Shown here piece by piece: positions 30,779 to 40,700 of a stretch of DNA of 64,000 bases. The translations under genes were made by a program, and so were the position numbers. The notes beneath the pieces are model-generated. The model was not told the DNA's origin. It did no database searches and saw nothing but the letters and a program-made list of their open reading frames with translations. This DNA is from Marinobacterium nitratireducens (lineage in GTDB: Bacteria > Pseudomonadota > Gammaproteobacteria > Pseudomonadales > Balneatricaceae). Each line of letters opens with the position of its first letter. Within the stretch, counting starts at the first letter, position 1. The stretch spans positions 570,982-634,981 of the forward strand of contig NZ_BMLT01000002.1 in NCBI RefSeq assembly GCF_014645375.1, read 5' to 3'.

Positions 30779-32512
30779 TTAGCAGCTTTGGCTGGCTGCG
30801 CCGGCAACGGCGGCTTTGCGGCGCGGGCGGGCCGCCACAAGGCAGCCGAGCAGCGCCAGACCCAGCACTGGCCAGACGCCCAGACGCTGATAGGGGGTCA
30901 GCCCCTGCATGCCCTGAACCTCGCCGGACAGCAGCGCCGGCTGGTAGCGCGCCGCTTGCGCATGGACGCGGCCGTCCGGAGCGACCAGCGCGCTGATGCC
31001 GTTATTGGTGGCTCGGATCAGCCAGCGGCCGGTTTCCAGCGCGCGCATCCGGGCGATCTGCAGATGCTGGTCCGGAGCGAAGGAGCGGCCGAACCAGGTA
31101 TCGTTCGAGACCGTCAGCAGCAGGTCGGCATCGAGACTTTCGCGTCGCACCAGCTCCGGATAGGCGATTTCGTAGCAGATGGCGGCGCCGATGCGGTGAT
31201 CGCGAAACGGCAACGGTCCCTGTTCTTCGCGGGGCAGGCTGAAGCTCGACATCGGCAGGTCGAAGAAGTCGATCAGTCCGCGCAGCAACCCTTCCAGCGG
31301 CACGTATTCACCGAAGGGCACCAGCCGCTGCTTGTGATAAACCGCCGTCTGTGGCGCCAGCAGGGCCAGGCTGTTGTGGAAAATACGTCGCGACGGATCG
31401 GACGGGTCCTGCAGGATCGACGGCAGGCCCGCGATCAGGCCGGTATCGCTGTGCTTCAGTTCGCGCAGGAAAGCCGCCAGGTGCGGTTCGGCCTGATCCA
31501 GAGTGGTCGGGATCGCGGTTTCCGGCCAGACCAGCAGGTCGACAGGTCCGAACTCGCGGCTGAGTGTTTCGTAACGCAGCAGAATGTCGGGCAGCAGTCC
31601 GCGCCGCCATTTCAGCTCCTGCGGGATATCCGCCTGCACCAGGCCGACCCTGAGCGGCTCGCCAACCGGTCGGGTCCAGTGGGATGGCAGCAGCAAAGGC
31701 CCGAGCAGCACCAGGCTGATCAGCCCGGCGGGCAGAATACGCTTTTGTGGGAGGCGCGTAGCCAAACTTAGGGGTACTTTTCCACCGCGCGGAGCCCTAT
31801 CCATTCGCCGCGAGGCGCGGCTCCCACAGGCGCCGGTCCTGCGGGGAGATGGCGGGTTCGATTGCGTTTCGTAGGAGCGACGCCCCGTCGCGAATTCTTG
31901 TGCAGCGGTGCCGGATCGCCTCGGGGCGAGGTTCCTGCGGTGCTGCGAGCGCGGTGCCAGCAGCAGCTGGGCGCCGCCGACGCCGATCAGCAGCGCCGCC
32001 AGGCTGGCCGCCCAGACGCCGCCCAGCGGCGCCCAGGCCGCCAGCGGGGTATCCAGCAACGGGTATCCGAGGAAGAGCCAGGGAAAGCCGGTCAGCAGCC
32101 AGCTGCGTATCCATTCCCAGATGACCCACAGGCCGATGAATCCGAGCCAGTGGCCACTGCGACCGAACAGACGGCCGTAAAGCCAGCTCTGGGCCGCCAT
32201 GAACAGCGCCATGCCGGCGACGAAGCCCGCCGTCAGCAGGCCCGCCAGCGGCACCGTGGCGTTGCCATAGGTATGGATGCTGACATAGACCCAGGAGGTG
32301 CCGACGCCATAGAAGCCAAGGCCGTAGATCCAGCCGAGCCAGCCGCTGCGCGCGGCACTCTGGCCGCGCAGCGTGAGCCAGAACAGCGCCGGCATGACCA
32401 GCACCAGCGGCCAGAGACCGAAGGGCGCGAATGCCAGCGGCGTCAGGGCGCCGGCGAGCAGGGCGGCAAGCGCCCGCGGCCAGAAGGACATTGGGCTTGA
32501 TGTCGCTGTCAT
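30779..32512 (-). CDS. lnt: Apolipoprotein N-acyltransferase with an in-frame repeat insertion
   Basis: Adds the third acyl chain to lipoproteins at the inner membrane. The family fold is complete: N-terminal membrane helices (about residues 10-190), periplasmic nitrilase-like domain with catalytic Glu331 (WPETAIP), Lys394 (YHKQRLVPFGEYVPLE) and Cys446 (GAAICYEIAYP), and a final membrane helix. The 577 residues exceed the usual ~510 because an Arg-rich stretch of about 65 residues (about 190-257) is encoded by repeat DNA at 31745-31943. The stretch falls in the short cytoplasmic loop between the fifth and sixth helices, where its positive charge is tolerable. It is 14 bases after corC. Confidence 0.93.
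   Translation of the reverse strand: MTATSSPMSFWPRALAALLAGALTPLAFAPFGLWPLVLVMPALFWLTLRGQSAARSGWLGWIYGLGFYGVGTSWVYVSIHTYGNATVPLAGLLTAGFVAGMALFMAAQSWLYGRLFGRSGHWLGFIGLWVIWEWIRSWLLTGFPWLFLGYPLLDTPLAAWAPLGGVWAASLAALLIGVGGAQLLLAPRSQHRRNLAPRRSGTAAQEFATGRRSYETQSNPPSPRRTGACGSRASRRMDRAPRGGKVPLSLATRLPQKRILPAGLISLVLLGPLLLPSHWTRPVGEPLRVGLVQADIPQELKWRRGLLPDILLRYETLSREFGPVDLLVWPETAIPTTLDQAEPHLAAFLRELKHSDTGLIAGLPSILQDPSDPSRRIFHNSLALLAPQTAVYHKQRLVPFGEYVPLEGLLRGLIDFFDLPMSSFSLPREEQGPLPFRDHRIGAAICYEIAYPELVRRESLDADLLLTVSNDTWFGRSFAPDQHLQIARMRALETGRWLIRATNNGISALVAPDGRVHAQAARYQPALLSGEVQGMQGLTPYQRLGVWPVLGLALLGCLVAARPRRKAAVAGAASQSC
31745..31943. repeat. Family 2 repeat cluster inside lnt
   Basis: Four GTAGGAGC/GCGAA-type units: TGTGGGAGGCGCGTAGCC, ATTCGCCGCGAGGCGCGGC then TCCCACAGGC, TTTCGTAGGAGCGACGC then CCCGTCGCGAATTC, and a degenerate GGGGCGAGGTTCCTGCGG. 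These match the intergenic elements at 2.1, 23.2 and 47.7 kb, yet the reading frame through all of them is open. Confidence 0.75.
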
Positions 32513-32526
32513 ATCGCGGGCTTGTC

Positions 32527-33369
32527 TCAACGGCCTTTGCGGCTGACCTGCAGCAGGCGTATGCGGCGGTTGTCGGCCGCCAGTACCTTGCAGGTGAAGT
32601 CGTCGAGCTCGACGCTCTCGTCCTTGCGCGGCAGGTGGCCGAAGCGCTGGGTCACCAGGCCGCCGATGGTGTCGAAGTCGTCATCCGGCAGGCCGACATC
32701 GAAGTACTCGTTGAAGTCCTCGATCGGCGTCAGTGCCTTGACGATATAGCCGTTGTCGTCGAACGGACGGATGTTGCCGTCGTCGTCGTCGATATCGGTC
32801 TCGTCCTCGATCTCGCCGACGATCTGCTCGAGCACGTCCTCGATGGTGATGAGGCCGGCGACGCCGCCGTACTCGTCGACCACCACCGCCATATGGTTGC
32901 GGTTGGCGCGGAATTCCTGCAGCAGGGTGTTGAGACGCTTGGATTCCGGGATCACCGTTACCGGCCGCAGGGCGTTGCGAATGTCGAAGCTGTCGCAGTT
33001 GTCCTCCAGGATCAGCGGCAGCAGCTCCTTGGCCAGCAGGATGCCGAGCACATCGTCGGGGCTTTCGCCGATCACCGGGAAACGGGAGTGGGCGCTGGAG
33101 ATGATCACCGGCAGGAAATCGCGCGGAGACTGTTCCACCTGCACGACCACCATCTGGGATCGGGGGACCATGACGTCGCGCACCTGCATGTCCGACACCT
33201 GCATCGCGCCCTCGATGATACCAAGGGCCTCGGAGGTGAGGATGTTGTCTTCGACGGATTCGCGCAGCAGGTACAGCAGGTCGTCACGGGTTCTGGGTTC
33301 GTCGGTCAGGGCCTGGGCAAGCCGGCCCAACCAACTTCGGGGTTGGCCTCCCGATTTGTCAACGCTCAT
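32527..33369 (-). CDS. corC: CorC/HlyC-family CBS-domain protein (YbeX)
   Basis: A 280-residue cytosolic protein with two CBS domains (about 70-190: VRDVMVPRSQMVVVQV, HSRFPVIGESPDDVLGILLAKE, MAVVVDEYGGVAGLITIEDVLEQIVGEI) and the C-terminal CorC_HlyC domain ending in RLLQVSRKGR. Members affect Mg/Co efflux and, as YbeX, ribosome metabolism. The start MSVDKSGGQ is preceded by AGAGGA. It lies 13 bases after ybeY in the conserved ybeZ-ybeY-corC-lnt order. Confidence 0.93.
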   Translation of the reverse strand: MSVDKSGGQPRSWLGRLAQALTDEPRTRDDLLYLLRESVEDNILTSEALGIIEGAMQVSDMQVRDVMVPRSQMVVVQVEQSPRDFLPVIISSAHSRFPVIGESPDDVLGILLAKELLPLILEDNCDSFDIRNALRPVTVIPESKRLNTLLQEFRANRNHMAVVVDEYGGVAGLITIEDVLEQIVGEIEDETDIDDDDGNIRPFDDNGYIVKALTPIEDFNEYFDVGLPDDDFDTIGGLVTQRFGHLPRKDESVELDDFTCKVLAADNRRIRLLQVSRKGR

Positions 33370-33382
33370 CAAGGGTCCTCTG

Positions 33383-33838
33383 CTAGCGTTCCTGGTAGGG
33401 GTCTGGAATGGAAAGGCTTTCGAGGATCCGCCGCTCAAGCGACTCCATCTCCTCGGCGTCCTCATCATTTATATGATCGTAGCCAAGCAGATGCAAGGTT
33501 CCGTGGATGACCATGTGGGCCCAGTGGTGTGGCTCGGGTTTATGCTGTTCCACCGCTTCGTCAGCGACCACCTCGGCGCAGATCACCAGATCGCCGAGCA
33601 GGTCGAGCGGGACACTCTCGGGCACCTCGAACGGGAAGGAGAGCACGTTGGTGGGCCTGTCCTTGCCGCGATACTGGTGGTTGAGCGCCCGGCTTTCGTC
33701 GGCATCGACGATACGGATGCAGATTTCGCCGCCGTCGCGGCGCCCGTCGAGCGCCGCGTCGACCCACTGCTGAAGCTGCGCCTGTGATGGCAGCCCGGGC
33801 CTGTCGGTACCGATCTGCAACTCGATATCGGCACTCAC
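33383..33838 (-). CDS. ybeY: Endoribonuclease YbeY
   Basis: Zinc-dependent single-strand RNase for 16S rRNA 3' maturation and ribosome quality control. The 151 residues carry the metal motif [11 protein letters not shown] and the upstream [19 protein letters not shown]. Length and order are typical. It overlaps ybeZ by four bases. Confidence 0.95.
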   Translation of the reverse strand: MSADIELQIGTDRPGLPSQAQLQQWVDAALDGRRDGGEICIRIVDADESRALNHQYRGKDRPTNVLSFPFEVPESVPLDLLGDLVICAEVVADEAVEQHKPEPHHWAHMVIHGTLHLLGYDHINDEDAEEMESLERRILESLSIPDPYQER

Positions 33839-34845
33839 GGTCTCGCGGCTCCCATGGCGTTGTTCTGCGACTCTTCTGACAGTTGCTCGAAGCGGTCGTA
33901 GGCTTCGACGATGTGCTGCACCAGCGGGTGGCGCACCACGTCCTTGGCCGAGAAGTGGGTAAAGCCGATGCCCTTGACGCCGTCCAGCACGCGCATCGCA
34001 TGCAGCAGGCCGGACTGGGTATTGCGCGGCAGGTCGACCTGGGTGATGTCACCGGTGATGACCGCGGTGGAGCCGAAGCCGATGCGGGTCAGGAACATCT
34101 TCATCTGTTCGCGGGTGGTGTTCTGGCTTTCGTCGAGGATAACGAAGGAGCCGTTGAGCGTGCGGCCGCGCATGTAGGCCAGCGGTGCCACCTCGATGAC
34201 ATTGCGCTCGATCAGCTTGGTCACGCGTTCGAAGCCGAGCATTTCATAGAGCGCGTCGTACAGCGGACGCAGATAGGGATCGACCTTCTGCGCCAGGTCC
34301 CCGGGCAGGAAACCGAGCTTCTCGCCGGCCTCCACCGCCGGGCGCACCAGCAGAATGCGGCTGATTTCTTCGCGCTCCAGCGCCTCGACCGCGCAGGCCA
34401 CCGCCAGATAGGTCTTGCCGGTGCCGGCCGGGCCTATGCCGAAGTTGATATCGTAGTCGCGGATCGCGCGCACATACGCCTGCTGGTTGGCGCCGCGCGG
34501 ACGGATATGAACCTTCTTGGTGCGGATGCTGACTTCGGCATCGTTCGTTTCGAGACGGTTCTGCAGCTGTTCGACACCGGACTGCTGCAATTGCAGGTGC
34601 ACCGCATCCGGTGTCAGCTGCACGCCCCTGGTGGCATCCTGGTAAAGACGTTCGAGGATCTCGGCGACGACCTTGACGATCTCCAGATCGCCAATCAGCT
34701 GAAAATGATTGCCGCGATTGCGGATCTCGATATGCAGGCGTTGCTCGATCAGCTTGAGGTGTTCGTCGAACTGGCCGCAGAGGTTGGCCAGGTGTTCGGG
34801 ATTGTCGGGTTCGAGGGTGACTTTAAGCGTTTGCGCAGTGTTCAA
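33835..34845 (-). CDS. ybeZ: PhoH-family ATPase YbeZ
   Basis: A 336-residue P-loop NTPase that partners YbeY in RNA metabolism. Walker A is [16 protein letters not shown], Walker B is [12 protein letters not shown], and the N-terminal ~100 residues form the KH-like PhoH extension. It is between miaB and ybeY in the leftward run. Confidence 0.94.
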   Translation of the reverse strand: MNTAQTLKVTLEPDNPEHLANLCGQFDEHLKLIEQRLHIEIRNRGNHFQLIGDLEIVKVVAEILERLYQDATRGVQLTPDAVHLQLQQSGVEQLQNRLETNDAEVSIRTKKVHIRPRGANQQAYVRAIRDYDINFGIGPAGTGKTYLAVACAVEALEREEISRILLVRPAVEAGEKLGFLPGDLAQKVDPYLRPLYDALYEMLGFERVTKLIERNVIEVAPLAYMRGRTLNGSFVILDESQNTTREQMKMFLTRIGFGSTAVITGDITQVDLPRNTQSGLLHAMRVLDGVKGIGFTHFSAKDVVRHPLVQHIVEAYDRFEQLSEESQNNAMGAARP

Positions 34846-34896
34846 GTTCTCTCCTGTCGTCCGGGCGGCCTCGCCGCCCGGTCACGAGTGCGGTGT

Positions 34897-36246
34897 TCAG
34901 TGGGTTTGATCCAGCTCCGAGCTGATCAGTTCCCCGCGCAGCGAGTTGGCATAGGCTTCGACAATACGAACATCCGCGAAGCGACCGATCAGATCGGGAT
35001 TGTCGCAGCGGAAGTTTACCACCCGGTTATTCTCGGTGCGGCCCGACAGCTCGCCCGGGTCTTTCTTGGAATAACCGTTGACCAGTATACGCTGGTTGCT
35101 GCCGACCATGCGACGACTGATCTGCATGGCCTGGGCAATGATGCGGTCCTGCAGAATCTGCAGGCGCTGCTTCTTGGTCTCATCGGAGACGGTATCCGGC
35201 AGGTCCGCGGCGGGCGTGCCGGGACGGCGGCTGTAAACGAAGCTGAAGGAGTGGTCGAAGCCGATCTCCTGAATCAGATTCATGGTGGCTTCGAAATCGG
35301 CGTCGCTCTCGCCGGGGAAGCCGATGATGAAGTCGGACGAGAAGCTGATGTCCGGGCGCAGCTTGCGAATGCGGCGCAGTTTGGACTTGTACTCCAGCGC
35401 GGTATGGCCGCGCTTCATCGCCATCAGAATGCGGTCGGAGCCGCTCTGAACCGGCAGATGCAGGTGGCTGACCAGCTCGGGCACTTCGGCGTAGACGTCG
35501 ATGAGACTGTCGCTGAACTCCACCGGGTGAGAGGTGGTGAAGCGGATACGGTCGATGCCGTCGATGCCGGCGATCAGGCGGATCAGCTCGGCCAGGTCCG
35601 CGGTGTCGCCATCATGGGTGGCGCCGCGATAGGCGTTGACGTTCTGGCCCAGCAGGTTGACCTCGCGCACGCCCTGTTCGGCCAGTTCGACGCATTCGGC
35701 GATGACGTCGTCGAGCGGACGGCTGACTTCCTCGCCCCGGGTGTAGGGGACGACGCAGAAAGTACAGTACTTGCTGCAGCCTTCCATCACTGAAACGAAA
35801 GCTTCGGCGCCTTCGACCTTCGGCGCCGGGAGGTGGTCGAACTTCTCGATTTCAGGGAAGCTGACGTCGACCACGCCTTTCTGGCCCTGATGTGTCAGGT
35901 CGATCATCTCCGGCAGGCGGTGCAGCGTCTGCGGGCCGAAGATCATGTCGACGTAGGGCGCGCGCTGATAAATGGCCTCACCTTCCTGGCTGGCGACACA
36001 GCCGCCGACCCCGATCACCAGATCCGGATTGCGTTCCTTGAGCTTGCGCCAGCGGCCCAGCTGATGAAAAACCTTTTCCTGGGCTTTTTCACGGATGGAA
36101 CAGGTGTTGAGCAGCAGGACATCCGCGTCGTCGGGGTTGTCGGTCAGCTCGAGTTCATGGCTCTCGCCGAGCAGGTCCGCCATGCGGGCGGAATCGTACT
36201 CGTTCATCTGGCAGCCATGGGTTTTGATAAACAGCTTTTTCGCCAT
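34897..36246 (-). CDS. miaB: tRNA-2-methylthio-N6-dimethylallyladenosine synthase
   Basis: Radical SAM methylthiotransferase acting on i6A37 of tRNAs. The 449 residues include three N-terminal cluster cysteines ([28 protein letters not shown]), the radical SAM motif CSKYCTFC followed by VVPYTRG, and a C-terminal TRAM domain. It is the first gene of the miaB-ybeZ-ybeY-corC-lnt unit; a 51-base gap precedes ybeZ. Confidence 0.96.
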   Translation of the reverse strand: MAKKLFIKTHGCQMNEYDSARMADLLGESHELELTDNPDDADVLLLNTCSIREKAQEKVFHQLGRWRKLKERNPDLVIGVGGCVASQEGEAIYQRAPYVDMIFGPQTLHRLPEMIDLTHQGQKGVVDVSFPEIEKFDHLPAPKVEGAEAFVSVMEGCSKYCTFCVVPYTRGEEVSRPLDDVIAECVELAEQGVREVNLLGQNVNAYRGATHDGDTADLAELIRLIAGIDGIDRIRFTTSHPVEFSDSLIDVYAEVPELVSHLHLPVQSGSDRILMAMKRGHTALEYKSKLRRIRKLRPDISFSSDFIIGFPGESDADFEATMNLIQEIGFDHSFSFVYSRRPGTPAADLPDTVSDETKKQRLQILQDRIIAQAMQISRRMVGSNQRILVNGYSKKDPGELSGRTENNRVVNFRCDNPDLIGRFADVRIVEAYANSLRGELISSELDQTH

Positions 36247-36479
36247 CTCTCACCTGTATCTGGTTGATCTGTTGCGTCGTCGGCCCGGTGTTGACGGTGC
36301 GGCATTTGCGGGCGCAGGCGTCGGGGTTTTGGCCGGCCCGAGACCCGCCCCCCGAAAAGGACCGCGCATTATACTGAAAGCTGAGGGGGCTGGCCAGAAT
36401 TTGAGCAGCCTTGTAACTTGCCGGGGCGCCCCCATTATGAGTGCATGGAATTCAATGTTTTGAGCGAGATCGATTAGCA

Positions 36480-36806
36480 ATGGCCAGTGACGATCGCATG
36501 TACCGGGTCCAGTTCGTCAACCAGGATCAGGTGTACGAACTATACGCCCGGCATGTCTACCAGAGTGAGATGTGGGGCTTTATCGAAGTGGAAGCGTTTG
36601 TCTTCGGCAATCGCTCCGAGGTGCTGGTGGACCCGGGCGAGGAGAAGCTGAAAAAGCAGTTTGGCGACGTCAAGCGATCGTTTATCCCGATGCAGGCGAT
36701 CATCCGCATCGACGAGGTGCAGCACGAGGGCGTGCCGCGGATCAGCGAGGCGAAGGGCACCGTCACCGCCTTTCCGGTGGCGGTGCCGCCGCGCGGCAGC
36801 AAGTAG
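36480..36806 (+). CDS. DUF1820 family protein
   Basis: A 108-residue cytosolic protein conserved next to miaB in Pseudomonas-like genomes. It has the typical core RMYRVQFVNQDQVYELYARHVYQ and EEKLKKQFGDVKRSFIPMQAIIRIDEV. The start at 36480 is chosen because the upstream 13 residues are not family-like. Function unknown. It is divergent from miaB across 233 bases with no other gene seen. Confidence 0.88.
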   Translation: MASDDRMYRVQFVNQDQVYELYARHVYQSEMWGFIEVEAFVFGNRSEVLVDPGEEKLKKQFGDVKRSFIPMQAIIRIDEVQHEGVPRISEAKGTVTAFPVAVPPRGSK

Positions 36807-36863
36807 TTCCGGAGCACCTGCGCAGCCGCCTGCAGGCAGCCGGGCAGGCGCCCCGACAGATGA

Positions 36864-37415
36864 TTACTGAGGCTGGCTTTGCTGCTGCGCCACGACGTTT
36901 TCGAGGCGGCAGCTGTTGTTCAGCGCCGGATCGATAATGTCGCCGAGGCGGGTTTCGTTGTAGTACTCGTTGGCGCCGTCCATATAGATGATTTCGACGC
37001 CCTCGACTTCGAAGCAGGCCAGATCGTTGCTCTGCCAGATCTTGTCCCATTTGTGATCGGTGGCGGGCTTGAACGGCTCGAACGGGCCTGCGACTCTCAG
37101 CCAGGCGGTGGGACGGTTGGTTTTCTTGGCGCGCACCACCCGGCCCTTGCTGTCATAGGCCGTGGTCTTGAACATCACGAACTGCAGCCGCTCGGCGGAC
37201 ACGTTGCTGAAGTTGATATGGGCATCGGTCAGGCCGCCGCGGCTCGGCTTGCCCGGCTTGAACCCGTGAACCTGTACCACCGGTTCCTTGAGCTTCTTCA
37301 CTTTGACCACAGGTTCCGGTTCGGGGACCGGTTCGGGCTTCTTGCTGAACAGACTGTTGCAGCCGGCAATTGCAGTGGAGCAGGTTACAAGCAACAGTAG
37401 TTTCCAGGGTTTCAT
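36864..37415 (-). CDS. Lipoprotein of unknown function
   Basis: A 183-residue protein with lipobox CSTAIAGC (Cys at about residue 19), then a Pro/Glu/Val-rich spacer (residues 28-45) and a beta-rich domain (VQVHGFKPGKPSRGGLTDAHI, VMFKTTAYDSKGRVV, TAWLRVAGPFEPFKPAT). The Ig-like folding and length recall small DUF1425/YcfL-type envelope lipoproteins, but I cannot place it with certainty. Confidence 0.75.
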   Translation of the reverse strand: MKPWKLLLLVTCSTAIAGCNSLFSKKPEPVPEPEPVVKVKKLKEPVVQVHGFKPGKPSRGGLTDAHINFSNVSAERLQFVMFKTTAYDSKGRVVRAKKTNRPTAWLRVAGPFEPFKPATDHKWDKIWQSNDLACFEVEGVEIIYMDGANEYYNETRLGDIIDPALNNSCRLENVVAQQQSQPQ

Positions 37416-37605
37416 CTGACCAGGCTCCTGTTTACTTCCTGAAACGGTTGTATATCCATACGGAATTATTGTTGATCCTTATATCGGCGTTTGCCGGATC
37501 AAGCTGATTGAAATTTATGCAAGTTCCATTCTGCACCAGCTTTGGCCCGATTGTCGCACGATGCGAGCCAGTCTTGAACTGTCGCTTAATGGCGGCAAAA
37601 AAATA

Positions 37606-38658
37606 TCATCGTTCGGGCAGGCCCAGCAGGGTTTTGGCCGGACGGCCGGGGATCTCCCGCGCCAGGCGCGGTACCAGGAAGCCCGGCAGTTCGGCCTGCA
37701 GCGCCAGCATCAGCCGGCGCGCCTCATCATCCGGTACGTCGAAGTGGGCGGCGCCGGCGACGGCATCCAGCACGAACAGGTAGTAGGGCAGTACGCCGGC
37801 CGCGAACAGGCGCTCGCTGAGGTCCTGCTGCGCCGCTACGCTGTCGTTGACGCCGCGCAGCAGCACCGCCTGATTGAGCAGGGTGACGCCGGCGCGGCGC
37901 AGACGTTCGAGCGCCTGTTCGACCTCGTCGTCGATCTCGTTGCCGTGATTGACGTGCAACACCATCACCGGTCGCAGCCGGCTGGAGGTGAGGGTATCGA
38001 CGAGGCTGTCGGTCACGCGCTGCGGAATCACCACCGGCAGACGGCTGTGGATGCGCAGGCGCGTGAGGTGCGGGATCTCGCCGAGGTCGGCGATAAAGCG
38101 CGCCAGCCGGCGGTCGCTGGTCGCCAGCGGGTCGCCGCCGGAGAAAATCACTTCGTTGACCTCGGGGTGCGCGCGCAGATAGCCGAGCACCTCGCGCCAC
38201 TGCTCCGGGCCCAGCCGGTTGTCGTCATAGGGGAAATGGCGGCGAAAGCAGTAGCGGCAGTTGATGGCGCAGGCCCCGCTCAGAATAAGCAGCACCCTTC
38301 TTTTGTACTTGTGAATCAGACCGTCACGGCGATTGGCGTTCGCCTCGGCGAGCGGGTCGCTGACGAAACCGGGCACCGGAATGCGTTCGGCGCCGAGCGG
38401 CAGTACCTGACGCAGCAGCGGGTCCTCCGGGTCGCCCTTGCGGATGCGCCGCAGGTAGGGTATCGGAATACGCAGCGGAAAATCGCCGGCAGCCTCAAGG
38501 GCCGGAGCCAGCAGCTCGTCCGGCAGCGCCAGCTGACGCAGCAGTTCGGCAGGGTCGTCAAGGGTGTGACTGAGCAGCGACTGCCAGTCGTCGAGTTGGG
38601 TCAGGGGGAGGTTCAAGGCACGTCCGGACACGGGAATTTGCTCGCATTCTCCTTTCAA
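37606..38658 (-). CDS. epmB: EF-P (R)-beta-lysylation protein EpmB, lysine 2,3-aminomutase
   Basis: Radical SAM/PLP enzyme converting (S)-alpha-lysine to (R)-beta-lysine for EF-P modification. The 350 residues carry [15 protein letters not shown] (CxxxCxxC), the FSGGDPL motif, and the terminal [16 protein letters not shown]. The start is uncertain: TTG at 38658 has no good ribosome-binding site and GTG at 38631 is the alternative. On the minus strand a perfect TTGACA (38674-38669) is followed 17 bases on by GAGAAT, a likely promoter that would favour the shorter start. Confidence 0.93.
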   Translation of the reverse strand: MKGECEQIPVSGRALNLPLTQLDDWQSLLSHTLDDPAELLRQLALPDELLAPALEAAGDFPLRIPIPYLRRIRKGDPEDPLLRQVLPLGAERIPVPGFVSDPLAEANANRRDGLIHKYKRRVLLILSGACAINCRYCFRRHFPYDDNRLGPEQWREVLGYLRAHPEVNEVIFSGGDPLATSDRRLARFIADLGEIPHLTRLRIHSRLPVVIPQRVTDSLVDTLTSSRLRPVMVLHVNHGNEIDDEVEQALERLRRAGVTLLNQAVLLRGVNDSVAAQQDLSERLFAAGVLPYYLFVLDAVAGAAHFDVPDDEARRLMLALQAELPGFLVPRLAREIPGRPAKTLLGLPER

Positions 38659-38665
38659 GTAGAAT
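38638..38665 (+). promoter_or_regulatory. Candidate efp promoter
   Basis: TAGAAT at 38660-38665 (five of six) with TTGCTC at 38638-38643 and a 16-base spacer, 68 bases before the efp ATG. It overlaps the divergent epmB promoter and start region. Confidence 0.4.
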
Positions 38666-38732
38666 AGCTGTCAATTTTCGGGCCCGCGCCCGTATCAATC
38701 CATGCTCATCAAGCTCCCGAGTCCTACCGAAT

Positions 38733-39296
38733 ATGGCAAATTATTCCGCGAACCAGTTCAAGAATGGCCTGAAAATCATGCTGGACGGTGATCCGTGCAC
38801 CATGACCGACGTCGAATTCGTCAAGCCCGGCAAGGGGCAGGCGTTCACCCGCGTCAAGATGCGCAACCTGATCACCGGCCGTACCTGGGAGAAGACCTTC
38901 AAGTCCAACGAATCGGCCGAAGGCGCCGACGTCATGGATCGGGATATGGAGTTCCTCTACTTCGACGGTGAAATGTGGCACTTCATGGAGCCGGCATCGT
39001 TCGAACAGTACGCCGCCGACAAGAATGCCGTGGGCGACAGCCATCAGTGGCTCAAGGAACAGGATCGTTGCATGATCACCCTGTGGAACGACAACCCGAT
39101 TTCCGTGACGCCGCCGAACTTCGTCGAGCTGGAAGTGACCGAAACCGATCCGGGCCTCAAGGGCGACACCGCCCAGGGCGGCTCCAAACCGGCGACTCTG
39201 AGCACCGGCGCCGTGGTCCGCGTGCCGCTGTTCGTCGAGGTGGGAGATGTACTGCGCATCGATACCCGTACCGGCGAATACGTCAGCCGCGCCTGA
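38733..39296 (+). CDS. efp: Elongation factor P
   Basis: Relieves ribosome stalling at polyproline. The 187 residues have the KPGKGQAF loop with the modifiable lysine at about residue 34, followed by three beta-barrel domains ending in [17 protein letters not shown]. It is flanked by both modification enzymes, epmB upstream on the other strand and epmA downstream. Confidence 0.97.
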   Translation: MANYSANQFKNGLKIMLDGDPCTMTDVEFVKPGKGQAFTRVKMRNLITGRTWEKTFKSNESAEGADVMDRDMEFLYFDGEMWHFMEPASFEQYAADKNAVGDSHQWLKEQDRCMITLWNDNPISVTPPNFVELEVTETDPGLKGDTAQGGSKPATLSTGAVVRVPLFVEVGDVLRIDTRTGEYVSRA

Positions 39297-39318
39297 TTTT
39301 TCGCGGTACCGCCCCTTC

Positions 39319-39344
39319 GCAACGGCAGCTTCGGCTGCCGTTGC
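39319..39344 (+). terminator. Hairpin between efp and epmA
   Basis: GCAACGGCAGC, loop TTCG and GCTGCCGTTGC form a perfect 11-pair stem with a stable tetraloop. Only CCGTTA follows, so termination may be partial. Confidence 0.55.
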
Positions 39345-39456
39345 CCGTTAAGGATGGGCGGTGACCATTTTGCTTTTGCAACAAGGCTGTTTCAGCCATC
39401 CCCCGGCGGTCTGCGCCACATGTTCCTGCACTGGCGACATCCAAACGGTAGTAACG

Positions 39457-40425
39457 ATGACTTCAGAACACTGGCGCCCGAGTGCGCCGATCGATAACCT
39501 GCGCCGTCGCGCCGAGATTCTTGGCCGCATCCGGAGTTTCTTCGCCCACCGCGATGTGATGGAGGTGGACACCCAGCAGCTGTCGCACCGGGCCGTTAGC
39601 GATCCCTTTATCGACTCGATCGAAGCGCAGTTCCGGCCTACGCCGGAATCGCCGGCGCAGAGTCTGTACCTGCAGACTTCGCCGGAGTATGCCATGAAGC
39701 GGCTGCTGGCTGCAGGTGCCGGCGCCATCTATCAGCTTGGCAAGGTTTTCCGCAACGGAGAGGTGGGCGGGCGTCACAATCCGGAGTTCACCATGCTGGA
39801 GTGGTATCGTCCCGGTCTTGACGACTTCGCCTTGATGGACGAGGTCGAGGCGCTGGTAGCGGCGGTTCTGCCGGGCTTTGCTCCGGAACGCCTCAGCTAC
39901 CGGACTCTGTTCGAGCGCGAGCTCGGCATCGATCCGCACCGTGCGAGCCTGACGCAGCTGCAGGCCGTTTGCCGCAACCATCTGGATGCGGATTTCGAGG
40001 ACGACAGCCGGGACACCTGGCTCAATCTGCTGATGTCGCATGTGATCGAACCGCGGCTGGAGGGCGGCGTCTTCGTCCACGATTTCCCGGCGTCGCAGTC
40101 GGCGCTGGCGCGGGTGCGTGAGGACGCCACCGGCACCCGTGTCGCAGCCCGTTTCGAACTCTTTATCGATGGCATGGAGATCGCCAACGGCTACCACGAG
40201 CTGACCGACAGCGCCGAACAGGCGCGCCGGCTCGAGGCAGACCAGCGCTGCCGCAGTGAACTCGGCCTGCCGCAGCGGCCGCTGGAAACCCGCCTGGTGG
40301 CGTCGCTGGAGGCCGGCCTGCCGGAGTGCGCCGGCGTCGCCCTCGGCGTCGACCGACTGGTCATGCTGGCGCTCGGCACCCGTTCGATCCGGGATGTGAT
40401 CGCCTTTCCGTTCGACCTCGCATAG
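39457..40425 (+). CDS. epmA: EF-P lysine lysyltransferase EpmA (GenX/PoxA)
   Basis: Paralog of the LysRS catalytic core that attaches (R)-beta-lysine to EF-P. The 322 residues start MTSEHWRPSAPIDNLRRRAEIL and contain class II synthetase motifs: FRNGEVGGRHNPEFTMLEWYRP (motif 2 region) and GVALGVDRLVMLAL (motif 3). It lacks the anticodon-binding domain of LysRS. A 32-residue in-frame extension upstream is rejected. Ends at a convergent junction with a GGTTACG array. Confidence 0.94.
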   Translation: MTSEHWRPSAPIDNLRRRAEILGRIRSFFAHRDVMEVDTQQLSHRAVSDPFIDSIEAQFRPTPESPAQSLYLQTSPEYAMKRLLAAGAGAIYQLGKVFRNGEVGGRHNPEFTMLEWYRPGLDDFALMDEVEALVAAVLPGFAPERLSYRTLFERELGIDPHRASLTQLQAVCRNHLDADFEDDSRDTWLNLLMSHVIEPRLEGGVFVHDFPASQSALARVREDATGTRVAARFELFIDGMEIANGYHELTDSAEQARRLEADQRCRSELGLPQRPLETRLVASLEAGLPECAGVALGVDRLVMLALGTRSIRDVIAFPFDLA

Positions 40426-40427
40426 TT

Positions 40428-40469
40428 GGTTACGGGTTACGGGTTACGGGTTACGGGTTACGGGTTACG
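40428..40469. repeat. Six tandem copies of GGTTACG at a convergent gene end
   Basis: Six perfect heptamer units start two bases after the epmA stop codon. The same heptamer builds the inverted array at 45.8 kb and occurs in the element at 30.28 kb. Confidence 0.85.
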
Positions 40470-40520
40470 TGGGATCATCAACCTCACGCCACCCCCTGAA
40501 CCTCCCCGAAGCCACGAACC

Positions 40521-40637
40521 GGAGGATGGGTCTAGCGATGCAATGGCAGTTTCTCGGCCGGTCAATGATAGGTCAGGGCATCGCGTAACCCGTCAAATCG
40601 ATCGCAGTACAGATCGATTGGTGTCGGTTGGCAGAGC
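40521..40637 (+). repeat. Family 1 repeat, complete copy
   Basis: GGAGGATGGGTCTAGCGATGC, then GGGCATCGCGTAACCCGTC, the ATCGATC...GATCGAT hairpin and TCGGTTGGCAGAGCC. This is one of the best-preserved long copies. Confidence 0.75.
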
Positions 40638-40700
40638 CTCACCCGAAACCACTCGAATGGCACGTTTCGTTACACTCAAGGTGCCCTACGACTGGCAGCG

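Noticed and set aside
30779-32512. lnt as a pseudogene broken by repeats
   Set aside because: The frame is open through the repeats and all three catalytic residues are intact.
40428-40469. Telomere-like array or linear replicon end
   Set aside because: It is only six units, embedded between ordinary genes, and similar arrays occur elsewhere in the window.
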